NCBI GenBank assembly: GCA_020796225.1
Contig: CM036768.1
Location: 40,374,789-40,438,788, forward strand
Source of the DNA: Arion vulgaris
Taxonomy: Eukaryota; Mollusca; Gastropoda; Stylommatophora; Arionidae
Length of the DNA: 64,000 bases
Direction: 5' to 3'
Positions 38,806 to 49,842 of this stretch are shown piece by piece (the stretch's first letter is position 1; every line of letters begins with the position of its first letter). Below the pieces are notes generated by a model. That model saw only the letters and a list, made by a program, of their open reading frames with translations. It had not been told where the DNA came from and searched no databases. The translations under genes and the position numbers were made by a program.

Positions 38806-39029
38806 AATGATATTGAACTGGTTAAGAGTACAATGAAAATATTCATATCTGACATGTACATATTACACTCATTACTTTGTGTTTGTAAGGTTTTAATAAA
38901 CTTTAACATTGCTTTACTGTTGTCCAATGTTATTTATAATTTAAATTTGAATTTGTCCTTAAAGTCTGTTTCATTTCTGCAGTTCAACATCGTTTTGATC
39001 AAATCTGTACAATTGCTAACTCCATTGAA

Positions 39030-39340
39030 GTTAAACGAATTTCTTTTTTGTTGATGATAAGGCAATCATATCAACAATATCAAAACAGCTGCAACAACAC
39101 ATTAGCAAACTACAGTTAGCATGTAATGAATACAATATGAGAATAAACATCGACACAACCAAAGTAAAGTCATTTGCTACTGAGAAAAAAGCTAGCAATA
39201 TCTCCGTAGACAAACATTAATTAAAGCTAGTCAAAGACTTTACATACCTAGGGAGCATTTTTTCAGTAAGAATAACTAACCAAATCCAACATAGATGCAA
39301 TAAAACAAATCAAATCATAGGACAAATGGCAAAACATGTC
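39030..39340 (+). mobile_element. LINE family D-like RT fragment, left of composite insertion
   Basis: The + strand reads DDKAIISTISKQLQQHISKL, ACNEYNMRINIDTTKVKSFA and DFTYLGSIFS. This is the region after the RT catalytic motif. It resumes at about 40617 (NTIFLSTLYYQCQTW) beyond the 1.28-kb insertion. Confidence 0.85.
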
Positions 39341-40616
39341 ATCACAAAGTACTGTAGTTTTACAAAACAATGACAAAATACAGCAACGTTTCGACCAACA
39401 AGGCTTTATCACAAGAACAAGGATTTCATATACATACACAAACGAATGTAAACATGACTAAAATTCTAAAAAACTGAATAAAACATAGGACGACTACATA
39501 CAAACGTTTCTAATGAAAATCTGGGAATAAAAACATAAATACATAAACGTTTCGAAACTAATAAAAATGGCATAAATTTTGAAATGCAAACTGCCTGTGT
39601 GGTGCCGAGACCTGCAAGGGAAGCAAAGAATAGTACCACTGCGACCTACAAGGCAGGTCGTCAAAGACGACTGATGTAGCACCTGGGGAAGCTACCCTAG
39701 TAAATAAAAAGCATCGCGGAAATGAGATATGCTGGCCTACTTGTAGGCGCATAACTGTTACTATGTACAATTGCTCAGATCACATACAAATCGCACAGAT
39801 TGGTTAACAAGTGTTCGATATGGAGCGTTTAAAGAAGAAGAAGCTCTTAGGCTCAGATCACATACAAATCACACAGATTGATTAACAAGTGTTCGATATG
39901 GAGCGTTTAAAGAAGAAGCTCTTAGGCTCAGATCACATACAAATCACACACAGAGTGGTTAACAAGTGTTCGATATGGAGCGTTTAAAGAAGAAGAAGCT
40001 CTTAGGCTCAGATCACATACAAATCACACAGAGTGGTTAACAAGTGTTCGATATGGAGCGTTTAAGAAGAAACTCTTAGGCTCAGATCACATACAAATCA
40101 CACAGAGTGGTTAACAAGTGTTCGATATGGAGCGTTTAAAGAAGAAGAAGCTCTTAGGCTCAGATCACATACAAATCACACAGATTGGTTAACAAGTGTT
40201 CGATATGGAGCGTTTAAAGAAGAAGAAGCTCTTAGGCTCAGATCACATACAAATCACACAGATTGGTTAACAAGTGTTCGATATGGAGCGTTTAAAGAAG
40301 AAGAAGCTCTTAGGCTCAGATCACATACAAATCACACAGATTGGTTAACAAGTGTTCAATATGGAGCGTTTAAAGAAGAAGAAGCTCTTAGGCTCAGATC
40401 ACATACAAATCACACAGATTGGTTAACAAGTGTTCGATATGGAGCGTTTAAAAGAAGAAGAAGCTCACTCAGACACTATAACAATCACACAGATTGTTAA
40501 CATGTTCGATAAGTGAGCGTTTAAAGAAGAAGCTCTAGGCTCAGATCACTAACAAATCACAGCAAAGTGGTTAACAAGTGTTCGATATGGAGCGTTTAAA
40601 GAAGAAGAAGAAATAC
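39341..40616. mobile_element. Composite insertion with 9-bp TSD: PLE tail + F2 repeat + 78-bp array
   Basis: Inserted into a LINE between MAKHV and VLNTNRTLYN-like coding. Exact direct repeats aaacatgtc flank it (39332-39340, 40617-40625). Left third: antisense PLE tail (39341-39580, ggctttatc with cgtttcgacc). Middle: F2 module (39590-39770). Right: the 78-bp array. It reads as one inserted unit, although sequential insertions cannot be excluded. Confidence 0.75.
39774..40610. repeat. Tandem array, ~78-bp unit, ~11 copies
   Basis: Core ttggttaacaagtgttcgat followed by atggagcgtttaaagaagaa. One copy around 40465-40540 is indel-rich. Single-copy relative at 20195-20270 on the other strand. 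Confidence 0.97.
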
Positions 40617-40800
40617 AAACATGTCGTCCTCAACACTAATAGGACATTATACAACACAATCTTTCTGTCAACATTATACTATCAGTGCCAAACGTAGATG
40701 TTGACATCAAACAGAAGACAACTAGAAATAGCAGCTAAAGCAGTGAAAGACACCATCTACACAAGAGCTTGTTCTATTTTTCTTTTCCTGACGCCGTCAG
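40617..40800 (+). mobile_element. LINE fragment, right of composite insertion
   Basis: Reads TLYNTIFLSTLYYQCQTW, then a Lys/Arg-rich stretch and AAKAVKDTIYTRAC. Continues the 39030-39340 fragment. Confidence 0.8.
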
Positions 40801-40914
40801 GCAAAACACGATTATACAAAGAAGTTTCGATAACTTGCAAGTATTTGTAACTGTTCATAACAAGTACTCCTTACTTAGTACTTGCTGCTTAATGATTAAT
40901 TAGCTATTTAATCA

Positions 40915-41230
40915 TTTTCATTGCACAAGTAACAAGGTCACTAATGCTCCAATCTCATCTTCAGGGAGTCTATCCGTCAGCACACGGCAACAGACAGTTC
41001 CATTTATTGTTGGTTAAAGAAACATGTGTATACCATATATAGCGTTCAAATGTAACAGGATCACGTTTGACACCACGTTCCTGAAGTCAAGGCATGAACT
41101 CAGAATTACTTTAATTCCCTGTCCAACCCATCTTTGTAATTGTCTTCAAGATATCAACCCTATTCATCGCACTACCATTCGCCATCATAGCGGTGCCAAC
41201 ATGTCTTGTCTTCTCGTTCATTTCCCTTGA
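40915..41230 (-). mobile_element. LINE family C tail fragment
   Basis: Contains the tail ctaatgctccaatctcatct and gacagttccatttattgttg, like 8640-8760. Decayed. Confidence 0.6.
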
Positions 41231-41394
41231 CTTACACATGTCCAGGTACGAAAATGAATGTGACTGCAATCTCGAACTCAACACAGACTCTAGCCACTAC
41301 CACGCAACTGGCTTTACACTGAACTAAAATCACACGCAAGGATTATACAGGGTGTTTGTAAAGTCTCACAACACTTCATATGTAGAACAAATGT

Positions 41395-41566
41395 GAATTG
41401 CCACAAAGCTCTCCTCTTTCCCCTGTCTTATTCAACTTATAAACGGCTTCAATAACAGAACTACTGGATGGAAGAGGTAGAGGTAGACGGGGGAAAGGCA
41501 GGAATGAGACTGTCGGTGAGATACAGAAGGAACTTGACCGCATCACAGACTGGTGTGATATGTCTG
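41395..41566 (+). mobile_element. LINE RT fragment
   Basis: Reads SPLSPVLFNL (RT motif B region) and, in frame, ETVGEIQKELDRITDWCD. Adjoins the inverted PLE arm. Confidence 0.6.
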
Positions 41567-41793
41567 CGATCATCCGAGGAACATGATCGGATGGCTGTGA
41601 CCTGGACATCGTGAGCTCCTAAATGGCCAGTATCATTGAAATTGGTGGCTACAGGGTCACAGAGCATTGGTGTATGTCGCGCAAGTGTTGGGCAAATCGG
41701 TCACTGAGCCTCTTGCCTGTCTCGCCGATATAAGCCTTGTTACACCGCTTACAGATAATGGCATAGATAAGATTACGGGACTCGCATGTGAAA
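41567..41793 (-). mobile_element. Penelope-like element, truncated inverted copy (GIY-YIG)
   Basis: Near-exact reverse complement of 42764-42989. On the reverse strand it encodes SRNLIYAIICKRCNKAYIGE, then TGKRLSDRFAQHL. Confidence 0.92.
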
Positions 41794-43530
41794 TCAATTC
41801 TTTCTCAATAGAAGAACTAATCCACTTGTGTCAACTTCTGCTCGCCTTCGTCTTGCGGAACTAGTACTCACTCTCAACTCCTTTCAGTTAATGACCACCT
41901 CTTTGAGCACATCAGTGGGGTTGCCATGGGTACTAAAATGGGACCTAGTTATGCTTGTCTGTTCATGGGTTATCTTGAACACCTAGTATGGACTACATAT
42001 GATGGCCCCTTCCGTCTGTCTATCACAGATACATTGATGACTGTATTGGCATTACTGATATACCTGAAGCCGATTTGTCACGCTTCATAAATTTCATTAA
42101 TGTTTTCAACCCCTCTATTCGTTTTACTTCTCACATCTCCACTACTTGTATGAACTTTCTTGATATTACTATCACCACACGCCTATCCACTATCACTACA
42201 TCAGTATATTACAAGCCTACTGATGCACATAGTTTCTCCTTTATACTTTTTCCTATCCCCGGGTTTGTCGTGACTCTTTGCCATTCTTGCAGCTCTTGCG
42301 CCTTCGTCGCAAGGACGATGACTTTCTTGAGAGAGCTCGCGAGATGCTTGATTTCTTCGCAGGCGCCTATACCCGGAGAGGGTGCTTGTCTCGGCTATGC
42401 ATCGAGTTCAGAAAATCACTCGCCAGCAGGCCCTCACCAGCCAGCATAGGAATACTAACTCTGACAGAATAAAACTTATCTTAACTTTCCACCCCCATAG
42501 TTCACTGGTGAAAATGTTTTATTCCGTCATCTGTCTATCCTTAAGTCAGATCCTGAGACCGTTCTGTCTTCCCAACTTTTCTTTGGTGACTTACAGACGG
42601 GACAGAAGTCTTAAGGATATGTTGGTACACAGTCGCCTCAAGTCCAATATCCAGACTCATTTTGGCACTGTCCAGTGTGACCGTCGGCGTTGCAACACGT
42701 GTGCTTATGTGATACAGACGCGTACTGTATCTTTTCCTTAGCCACGTTTCTTATTGACGATGGTTTCATATGCGAGTCCCGTAATCTTATCTATGCCATT
42801 ATCTGTAAGCGGTGTAACAAGGCTTATATCGGCGAGACAGGCAAGAGGCTCAGTGACCGATTTGCCCAACACTTGCGCGACATACGCCAATGCTCTGTGA
42901 CCCTGTAGCCACCCATTTCAATGATACTGGCCATTTAGGAGCTCACGATGTCCAGGTCACAGCCATCCGATCATGTTCCTCGGATGATCGCAGTCGATTT
43001 GCTCTGGAGAATCAGTTGATTTCTTTGTATGGTCCCTTTATAAGTTAGTGGGCTCAACGTATTACATTCCTATGCTTCTTAGTATTTTCTCTTCCCATGC
43101 CTTGTAATCTAAATAGGCATATGCTTCATGTATTCAAGCTATATATTTACTGGATTTTTCATTGTTTCTCTTCCTTTCTATTTCTAGTTTTTATGTGTGT
43201 TTTTGTGTTACATTTATTTCGTTATTCGTTTTTATTCCCAGATTTTCATTAGAAACGTTTGTATTTAGTCACCCATTTGTTTTTTAAAATGTGTCACTCC
43301 TGTTGTTCGTTTGCTTGATAAAGGCCTTGTTGGTCGAAACGTTGCTGTATTTTGTCATTGTTTTTGTCATTTGTAAAACTATAGTCGTCTATTTGTTTTT
43401 TGTTTTAAATTTGTCACTCCTGTTGTTTGTTTGCTTGATAAAGGCCTTGTTAGTCGAAACGTTGCTGTATTTTGTCATTGTTTTTATAATTTGTAAAACT
43501 AGTACTTGTGATACGTTTTTGCCAATCAAA
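41794..43530 (+). mobile_element. Penelope-like element with RT and GIY-YIG endonuclease, degenerate
   Basis: Reads, with several frameshifts: RLRLAELVLTLNSF, GVAMGTKMGPSYACLFMGYL (RT motif typical of PLEs), TTCMNFLDIT and SVYYKPTDAHSFSF (RT end), RSLKDMLVHSRLKS, FGTVQCDRRRCNTC (Cys/His linker), then NLIYAIICKRCNKAYIGETG (GIY-YIG catalytic block). PLEs prime from nicked DNA or telomere ends using a telomerase-related RT. The tail is a direct repeat of ~113 bp with tgataaaggccttgttggtc. Frame breaks make it inactive. Confidence 0.92.
43290..43510 (+). repeat. PLE tail, two direct copies, ~113 bp
   Basis: tttgcttgataaaggccttg then ttggtcgaaacgttgctgta occurs at about 43310 and 43430. Single copies or fragments at 31560 (+), 39360-39410 (-) and 26040-26100 (-). 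Confidence 0.9.
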
Positions 43531-43620
43531 TAGTTTGACTGCAGTTTCATCTATTTTGTGATTACGTGTTTTACCAATCAAATAGTTTGACTGCAGTTTC
43601 ATCTATTTTGTGAGTATTTT
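43520..43620. repeat. Two-copy duplication, ~56 bp
   Basis: ccaatcaaatagtttgactg is present twice, followed by cagtttcatctattttgtga. Confidence 0.93.
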
Positions 43621-44150
43621 GACAGTCTTTTCTCCAATCCTGTTTTGTCTCACACCATTTTGGTACGAAGAGATTTATAGAACACGCTTTTGTGTGCGCT
43701 TCATAAACAGTGTCTTTCTGTTATCTATCAGATCCACTAAGATAAGTGTTATTCTGCAAATTGTTGACGCTTATAGTGATTCAGTCCATTGCATGTGCAT
43801 TGAATCAGCCTCCACCTTACGGATTATATTCAATGAATCATTCAGAATGCACGCATGAGTGTAGTTTTGTGACTAGCCAGAGATTCACCGCCAGTACTTC
43901 CATTGTTATGTTACTTGTTGTCATACTAAATGCACCACCGACAAACCTTTCTAAGAAATACTAGCCAAACCCAACGCTGCTGATGCAGAGCCAGGTGAAG
44001 AACACACACTGTAGTCCCATACAATCAACCTTCCATGTGGATACCGCAGAAACTGGGCACCTAGAAGTGATATAGTGACCAATATTTGTCCTAGATTTTA
44101 ATCGGTACCACCGGATTTAGCTAGCCGCATTGTTAATGCATCCATAAATT
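43621..44150. other. Mostly unassigned; includes a short LINE family C fragment
   Basis: 43735-43800 matches 8980-9030 (aagataagtgttattctgca, then the ttgttgacgcttatag region), a family C fragment. 43625-43725 resembles 2265-2360. Confidence 0.5.
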
Positions 44151-44151
44151 T

Positions 44152-44300
44152 CACTGACAGCTAAACAACAGATGATCAATAGCATTTTCACTGACAGAAA
44201 AGCAACAGATGATCAACAGCATTTTCACTGACAGCTAAGCAACAGATGATCAACAGCATTTTCACTGACAGCTAAGCAACAGATGATCAACAGCATTTTC
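44152..44300. repeat. Tandem array, 37-bp unit, 4 copies
   Basis: Core agcaacagatgatcaacagc with ttttcactgac. Confidence 0.95.
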
Positions 44301-44314
44301 ATATCTACTTTGTT

Positions 44315-45180
44315 TTCATCATCATCATGACATAGCTTGTCCTTAGCAGAACTTTGCCACCCCAACAGTCCTCCGGGATTTCTCTCTCTCATAGGCCAGA
44401 TGTCCTGCCTCTGTAGCTGTCCTGTTCAAACCATCAGTTACATCCTGAATCCATCTTTTCCGTGGTCTTCCTGTTCTCCTCTGTGCCGGTATGCCTCCTT
44501 CCATGATGGTCTTCTCCAACCCTTCATGTCTTTATATATGTCCAAAATATCTCAATTTTTCTTTCTTATTTGTAGCATCAGCCAGTTTTCTTTGATTGTG
44601 AGTTATTTTTGGATAGATCTGTTTGTTCTCTTCTCTGTCCATGATATACGAAAGACTCTTCTGTGACACTTATATTCAATAGCGCATATATGTTTTTCCA
44701 CTGCTTTATTAAATGCCCATGCTTCACACCCATACGTTGCCACTGGGAATATGCATGCTCTTAGTATTCTGATCTTTGTTTTCTTATCAGTTCCGTTCCA
44801 TACTGTTTTGAGTTGTTTAATTTTTTGTAAAGCCATGTTTGTTCTTCTTTAATTTCTTAATCCCATTTCCATCTGTTGTTAGCAGTGAACCAAGATATTC
44901 AAAACTGTTCACATTTTCTACTTTCTCTCCAGTGATAAAAATATCATTTGTCATTATTTTTGTTTTTGCCACATTGAAGATATAGATTTTGTTTTTCGCT
45001 TTTATCTTTCACTTCTAATAATTTCTCAATCCCTTTTTGTGATGTTGATAGTAGCACTGTATCATCAGCGTATCTTAGTTCAGGTATTTCGTTTCCTCCG
45101 ATTATAGAAGGATCGTATTGTTCTTTTCCGCTACCTTCTGTAACATTCCTCATGATGTTTTCTGCATATACTTTGTTTTA
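44315..45180 (-). mobile_element. LINE family G, RT end to C-terminus
   Basis: The reverse strand reads IGGNEIPELRYADDTVLLST (RT catalytic YADD), then IRILRACIFPVATYGCEAWA, RRVFRISWTEKRTN and, after shifts, GHIKRHEGLEKTIMEGGIPA then GRPRKRWIQDVTDGLNRTAT. A longer version of the 4385-4830 copy, both antisense. Confidence 0.9.
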
Positions 45181-45600
45181 CCAGAACCAAACATGGACAA
45201 TGAGCAAAGAGCAGTCACAAAAAATAACTACATGGTAAATGCGCTGACTGCGAAAAGTTACCAACAACACCAGAAAAGATAGTCACCAACATCAGCATAA
45301 GAAAGAAAGTTGACACAGAACCTTGCTTGAATTACACTGAGAAACAAAGAATGAAGTGGTTTGGCCACTTAATAAGAATGCATCCAAACTCCACAGACTA
45401 CAAAGTCTTCTAGAACAGAACATTAGGAAAGAAGGCGAGACCATGAAAAGATGGTTAGATGGCATAGCAGAATCCTGTCAAAGAACAAAAATAGCAATCA
45501 ACCAAGCCACCAGAACAGCACAAGACAAAACTGAAAACCACGACACTGACAACCCAGTAGCAGTGTGACGACAAAAGAATAAGAAGATCAGGTCAGACAA
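45181..45600 (+). mobile_element. LINE family D C-terminal fragment
   Basis: Reads [20 protein letters not shown] with shifts, followed by MKRWLDGIAESCQRTKIAIN and QATRTAQDKTEN. Abuts the antisense family G copy tail to tail. Confidence 0.8.
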
Positions 45601-46207
45601 GTATGTATTCGAACAACGAGTAGCTGGTATTCGCTCATCACTAACTATTTATAATCTTGTACATGTTAATGTTCTTATCATAATATATCTCTCTAATGTT
45701 CGTGTTGTTGTTTTCTCAACCTGTTCTTAGTACCGGTAGGGCTTACTTCTCAAGGTCGTGCAGTACATGGATTAAACAAGACCTACTATTCACTTCATTA
45801 ACAATATTACATTCCTGACATTTTTGTAACAGATTCCTAAAAACTCGTCTGACCTGTCGAGAGGGCATTCTTAAAAGTTAACCTTTGACCCACAAAAAAA
45901 TAACCACAATCGTTATACTGTTGCAGCAACTGACTACACGACCATGCAATCATTCTTATCATAGATTAGAACTAATTGAATGCATTATCTATATTATTCG
46001 TAATACAGAATAACGTACTTAGTTTATATTCATGTCACAAACTTGTTTACAATACTTCCCTTTCTTCTCATGAGATGAAAACAATGATGTGATTATCTAC
46101 GGCAGGTCTACGCGACATCGAAGACGAGGTAACTAGAAGTCAAGTCACCAAAGCCGCGGTGAAAGCCACATATTTTAGAATTCAAACTAGACACCAGACG
46201 AATCAAG
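45601..46207. other. Upstream region of the CARD exon
   Basis: No TE or ORF recognised. The last ~130 bp are GC-richer than their surroundings and may include the promoter or 5' UTR; no clear TATA or initiator assigned. Confidence 0.35.
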
Positions 46208-46488
46208 ATGGCAGATATAATTTCAATTTGTCATCAACTAGAAAAATTGCGTTCTAAATTTATTCAAGAGCTTGATATAAACAAGATACTACCTCGGTTA
46301 TTGGTAAAACGCATGTTAACAGTGTCAGAAGAAAAGGAAATACTAAACCCATCGGTTCCTCAGAAAAGGATTGAAGTATTTGGATATATTGTCATTGAAA
46401 GATCGTTCGGTGTTCTATGAGTTTTGTAGATGTCTGGAGGAATGTGCTCCACATCTCTTAACATCCCTTTTATTGGATTCTCAGAGAG
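46208..46488 (+). CDS. First coding exon of a CARD-domain protein, frameshifted
   Basis: The ATG at 46208 opens a frame reading MADIISICHQLEKLRSKFIQ, then ELDINKILPRLLVKRMLTVS and EEKEILNPSVPQ. After the A-run at about 46363-46366 the homology moves to another frame: LKYLDILSLKDRSVFYEFC, then LEECAPHLLTSLLLDSQR. The pattern is that of a caspase recruitment domain: a Leu/Arg-rich first helix, GILT/MLT-like turn, EEEEI, LLDIL, Kxxxxx(F)xxFCxxLE and a final LxxLL. CARDs mediate homotypic assembly of apoptotic or immune complexes (APAF1, caspase-2/9, CRADD, NLR types). It ends at 46488 with donor gtaaga, so this is an N-terminal CARD exon. The single-base shift lies beside a homopolymer: either a sequencing error or a pseudogene. 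The downstream exon, and so the protein type, is unknown. Confidence 0.7.
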
Positions 46489-47590
46489 GTAAGATACAAT
46501 TATTACAGTTACATTGTCAATGAAAATGTTTACCAGTGTGTGTTGTTCAAATTATCATGATTTGCAGTTAGGCAGTTACTGTTACTTTGTAAGTAATACG
46601 GTTAATACTTATAAAAGTAGACAACAGTTGAGTAAGTTGTAACTGTAACACACTAGTCTAGTAACGACAGTTGAGTGTCCAGTCTGTTTTATGAAATGAC
46701 ATAATTTTTTAACCACAATAAAGTGTTTTTCTTCAAGTTTAACAACACATTTAACTGCGAGCACAGTATTTTAGTATTAAACAAGAGACATTAAACCGAG
46801 AAAGAACGCCCATATATTCTAGCGAAATACGTGTTTCGCTATTTACCAAGTTTTACTGCAGTCTTCCCCTATTTCGATATTCGTCGCCATATATTCTAGA
46901 ACGACCAGACCAATGACTGACTAGAACTAAACTTAGGTACTGATACTATCTCTCTCTCGTGGGTCATACGGGATGATAGAGACAACCAAGGCTCTCCACA
47001 TTTCAGACCTAAGTACTAGTAGTGTCAACCAGTTCCGTTGTTGACCGTCTTTCAAGTCATGAGGTTAAACTTTCTTATGGTATAATATATTTATACACAC
47101 ATATATAATGATTATATATGTGACAGGCAATGATGAAATTACTACATAAATGCTCAAAGATGATACAGCAATTAGCCAGGAGCAGCATCTATTCAATCAT
47201 ATATGGGAAGAAGAAATACTTTTAGAACAATCAATGGAAGGAAAGAATAAGTATAAGTGTTAAGATTCTATAATAGGTGGACTCAAAGATTGCAACAACT
47301 GAAGACCAAGACTTTGCAAAATCATTCTCATAGAAGCAAAGGAACTCTGAGAGAACAAGATGGTTTTAGACCTGGAAGAAGCTATTTATAAAGACTATAT
47401 AATTGTCCCAAGACTTAACGTGGAGAAACATATTGAGAAGCAAGAAACTCTTGTCCTAAACTGCATCTATTTCAACAAGTTTTTTGGTAGCACACACACA
47501 TAATCTCCCTGTGGAATATTATAGGTTGCCATGTGGATTCCAGACCACATAAGTATTCCAAGAAATTGGTAAATAGACTTATCTGGCAAA
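46489..47590. other. Presumed intron or flank of the CARD gene
   Basis: Starts with donor gtaaga. No second exon recognised; AT-rich with (AT)n at 47085-47125. Confidence 0.4.
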
Positions 47591-47599
47591 GGAAAGGTT

Positions 47600-47843
47600 A
47601 TCCAGACTACAAGTGAACAAATCTGTTAGCTATCAAACTATTAGACGGGTCCTAAAAATATTGTCAAGAAAATGTTTGAACCATTGGTCTGCTGGAATGA
47701 CTTACCAGACCATGTACAATGAGATGAATCGACCAAGATCTGAAGACACCATCGACCAGCTGCAACTTAGAGAGCAAAGCATCATCTTTCAGTTCAGAAC
47801 AGGACATATTGGGTTGAATTTCTACTTGAACAAATCTCAACTC
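47600..47843 (+). mobile_element. Host LINE (RNase H-type tail), segment 1 of 3
   Basis: Reads SEDTIDQLQLREQSIIFQFR, then TGHIGLNFYLNKSQ. This is the conserved tail that precedes the Cys/His ending of RNase H LINEs. Split by two later insertions (47844-48301 and 48339-48870). Confidence 0.85.
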
Positions 47844-48301
47844 TTTTCAATTCAAATGTTGTATCAATCCTAACATATGCCAGCAGAGTTGGAAAATGAC
47901 TAAAGATATAGAAAGCAAGTTGAATGCAATTGAAAATAGATGTCTGCGAAAAATAATGAATATAAAATGCAGTGAATTCAGAAGTGATGAAATCAGAGAA
48001 ATGTCTGGCCAGCCACTAGTGACAACTGTTATAAGAAAGAGAAGATGGAGATATGTTGGACACACCTTGAGATGAAATGATCAACGAATATCAAAGCAGG
48101 CATTGAAGTGGGATGCAAAGGGTTCAAGAAAGAGAGGACAACATAAGGAGACCCTGAAACAAACTTTGCTGAGAGAGGCAAGAAATATCGGTCTCAGTTC
48201 CATGGAGGAGATTGAGCGAGTTGCCCAGGATAGAGTGGTATGTAGAAATTACTTGCAGGCCCTATGTAACAGTACGAGAGGAATTATTAATTATTATTAT
48301 T
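47844..48301 (+). mobile_element. LINE family A insertion with 10-bp TSD
   Basis: Reads [24 protein letters not shown], [33 protein letters not shown], then the (ATT)n tail. Flanked by atctcaactc at 47834-47843 and 48302-48311. Confidence 0.92.
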
Positions 48302-48338
48302 ATATCTCAACTCACCCACCACATTCCAGAAGCTGGAA
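48302..48338 (+). mobile_element. Host LINE, segment 2 of 3
   Basis: Reads QLTHHIPEAGT between two insertions, continuing NFYLNKSQ of segment 1. Confidence 0.8.
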
Positions 48339-48870
48339 CTCTTGTCTTTACCCAGGTGGATGATGGAATTGGTTGTCCATCTTGCCTATTAAGCATAAGG
48401 GTGGGAGCTTTAATTTGTGTTCCAGGGTCAGATGAGTCATCCTTGTTATGTTATATCCGTGTTTATTTACTGTAGTCTTGATATTGTCTATTCATCTTTT
48501 TCTTGGTCTTCCCTTTGCTCTAGTACCTGACCTCTTTTTATTGTATGCTGTTATTGGTAGTATTCCATTCTCATTTAAATGTCTGAACCACTGCATTTGT
48601 TATCTTTCAATGTATTTGGTGCATGAAGTTATGCCCACTTTGCTTCTGATGTCCTCGTTTCATAGTCTTATCTTTCCTAGTGACACCCACCACCATCCTC
48701 AAGCATTTCATTTCACATGTGGTGTTTTACTTTCAGAGACCAAGTTTGGCACTGGTAACAAAGTGTTGGTAGAAAAATACTTGTTATCATCTGTCTTTTC
48801 ACTTCCATCTTGGTCTTCGGGTGTTTTAGTACTGGTGCCAGCTGGTAGGTCACTGCATTTGCTTTTTATT
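48339..48870 (-). mobile_element. LINE family D-like antisense insertion with 12-bp TSD
   Basis: The reverse strand encodes a LINE piece (QMQWFRHLNENGIL-like, KSKRSGTRAKGRPRKR-like). Flanked by gaagctggaact at 48327-48338 and 48871-48882. Confidence 0.88.
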
Positions 48871-49010
48871 GAAGCTGGAACTACCCAGAAGAAACAGTAC
48901 AGCACATCTTGTTGAAGTGTCCTAAACTCAAGAAAGCTAGAAGAGACTTTCCAACATGCGCAGCTATACGAAACATTTCATATGATAGCTTGTCCTAGTG
49001 ACATAAAACA
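48871..49010 (+). mobile_element. Host LINE, segment 3 of 3
   Basis: Reads ETVQHILLKCPKLKKARRDF, then PTCAAIRNISYDSLS. This is the HxLxxCPxL ending of an RNase H LINE, completing the host broken at 48338. Confidence 0.85.
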
Positions 49011-49369
49011 TGCAGACTTTATAGTTTGACGTTATAGATTCCCAAGTGTGAAAACTTGCAGCTCTGGTTAGAAGATGAAGAAAAATAATCTATATTCTCT
49101 CCTTGTCATCCACTGTCTCTTTATCCATTAATTTTGTCTGTCATCATCCAGATCATGATGTGTTTTGTTTTCATCAATTCATATTTGAAACAAAATTGGT
49201 TGTCTATCTGTTGCAAACATAACTATGACTGATTTTAATATTATTTCCCCTTCTACGAGCTGCTAATTTTCTAAAAGAGTGGTCCCAGAGATAAGATGTT
49301 TACCTCTGGACTTCATACTTGACTGTCAGATGCACATTTCCTTTGACCAATAGCTTTGGTTAGAAGGGA

Positions 49370-49545
49370 TCACGCCTGTCTGTTGCTGGGGTTTGCAATG
49401 GGGGCAAAGAATAGTAACACTGTGTCCTATAAGGATGTCATAAGAGGCGACTGATGTAGGGTCTAGGGAAGCTACCCTAGTAAATAAAACGAGTCACAGA
49501 AATTAGATGTGCTGACCAGGGATGTAGTCTCCATGCATGCTAGGC
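49370..49545 (+). repeat. Dispersed element F2, partial copy
   Basis: gggcaaagaatagtaacact ... gaggcgactgatgtag ... gaagctaccctagtaaataa matches 39600-39740. Confidence 0.85.
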
Positions 49546-49842
49546 GTGCCCCGCACACCTATGCCAGTAGAAAAATTATTCTGTTAAGTATTCCAGGCCT
49601 CATACCTCCTCCCTTCCCATTACTATTCAATCCAAATCACTGGGACGATTAATGCGATCAAAATATTTCAGTTTTTGTGACATAATGTTGTTTATATTCC
49701 ATTCTTCTTCGATGTTCAGATATTCTATGATGTCTGTTTTTTTCTCTTTCTGTTCCGGGCGTTCTTAAAAATGTTCTGTGCACTTTGTTTCAAAATATTT
49801 GATTTGATTTTTTAATTTTTGTGTTGTTTCAGTATTTACAGC

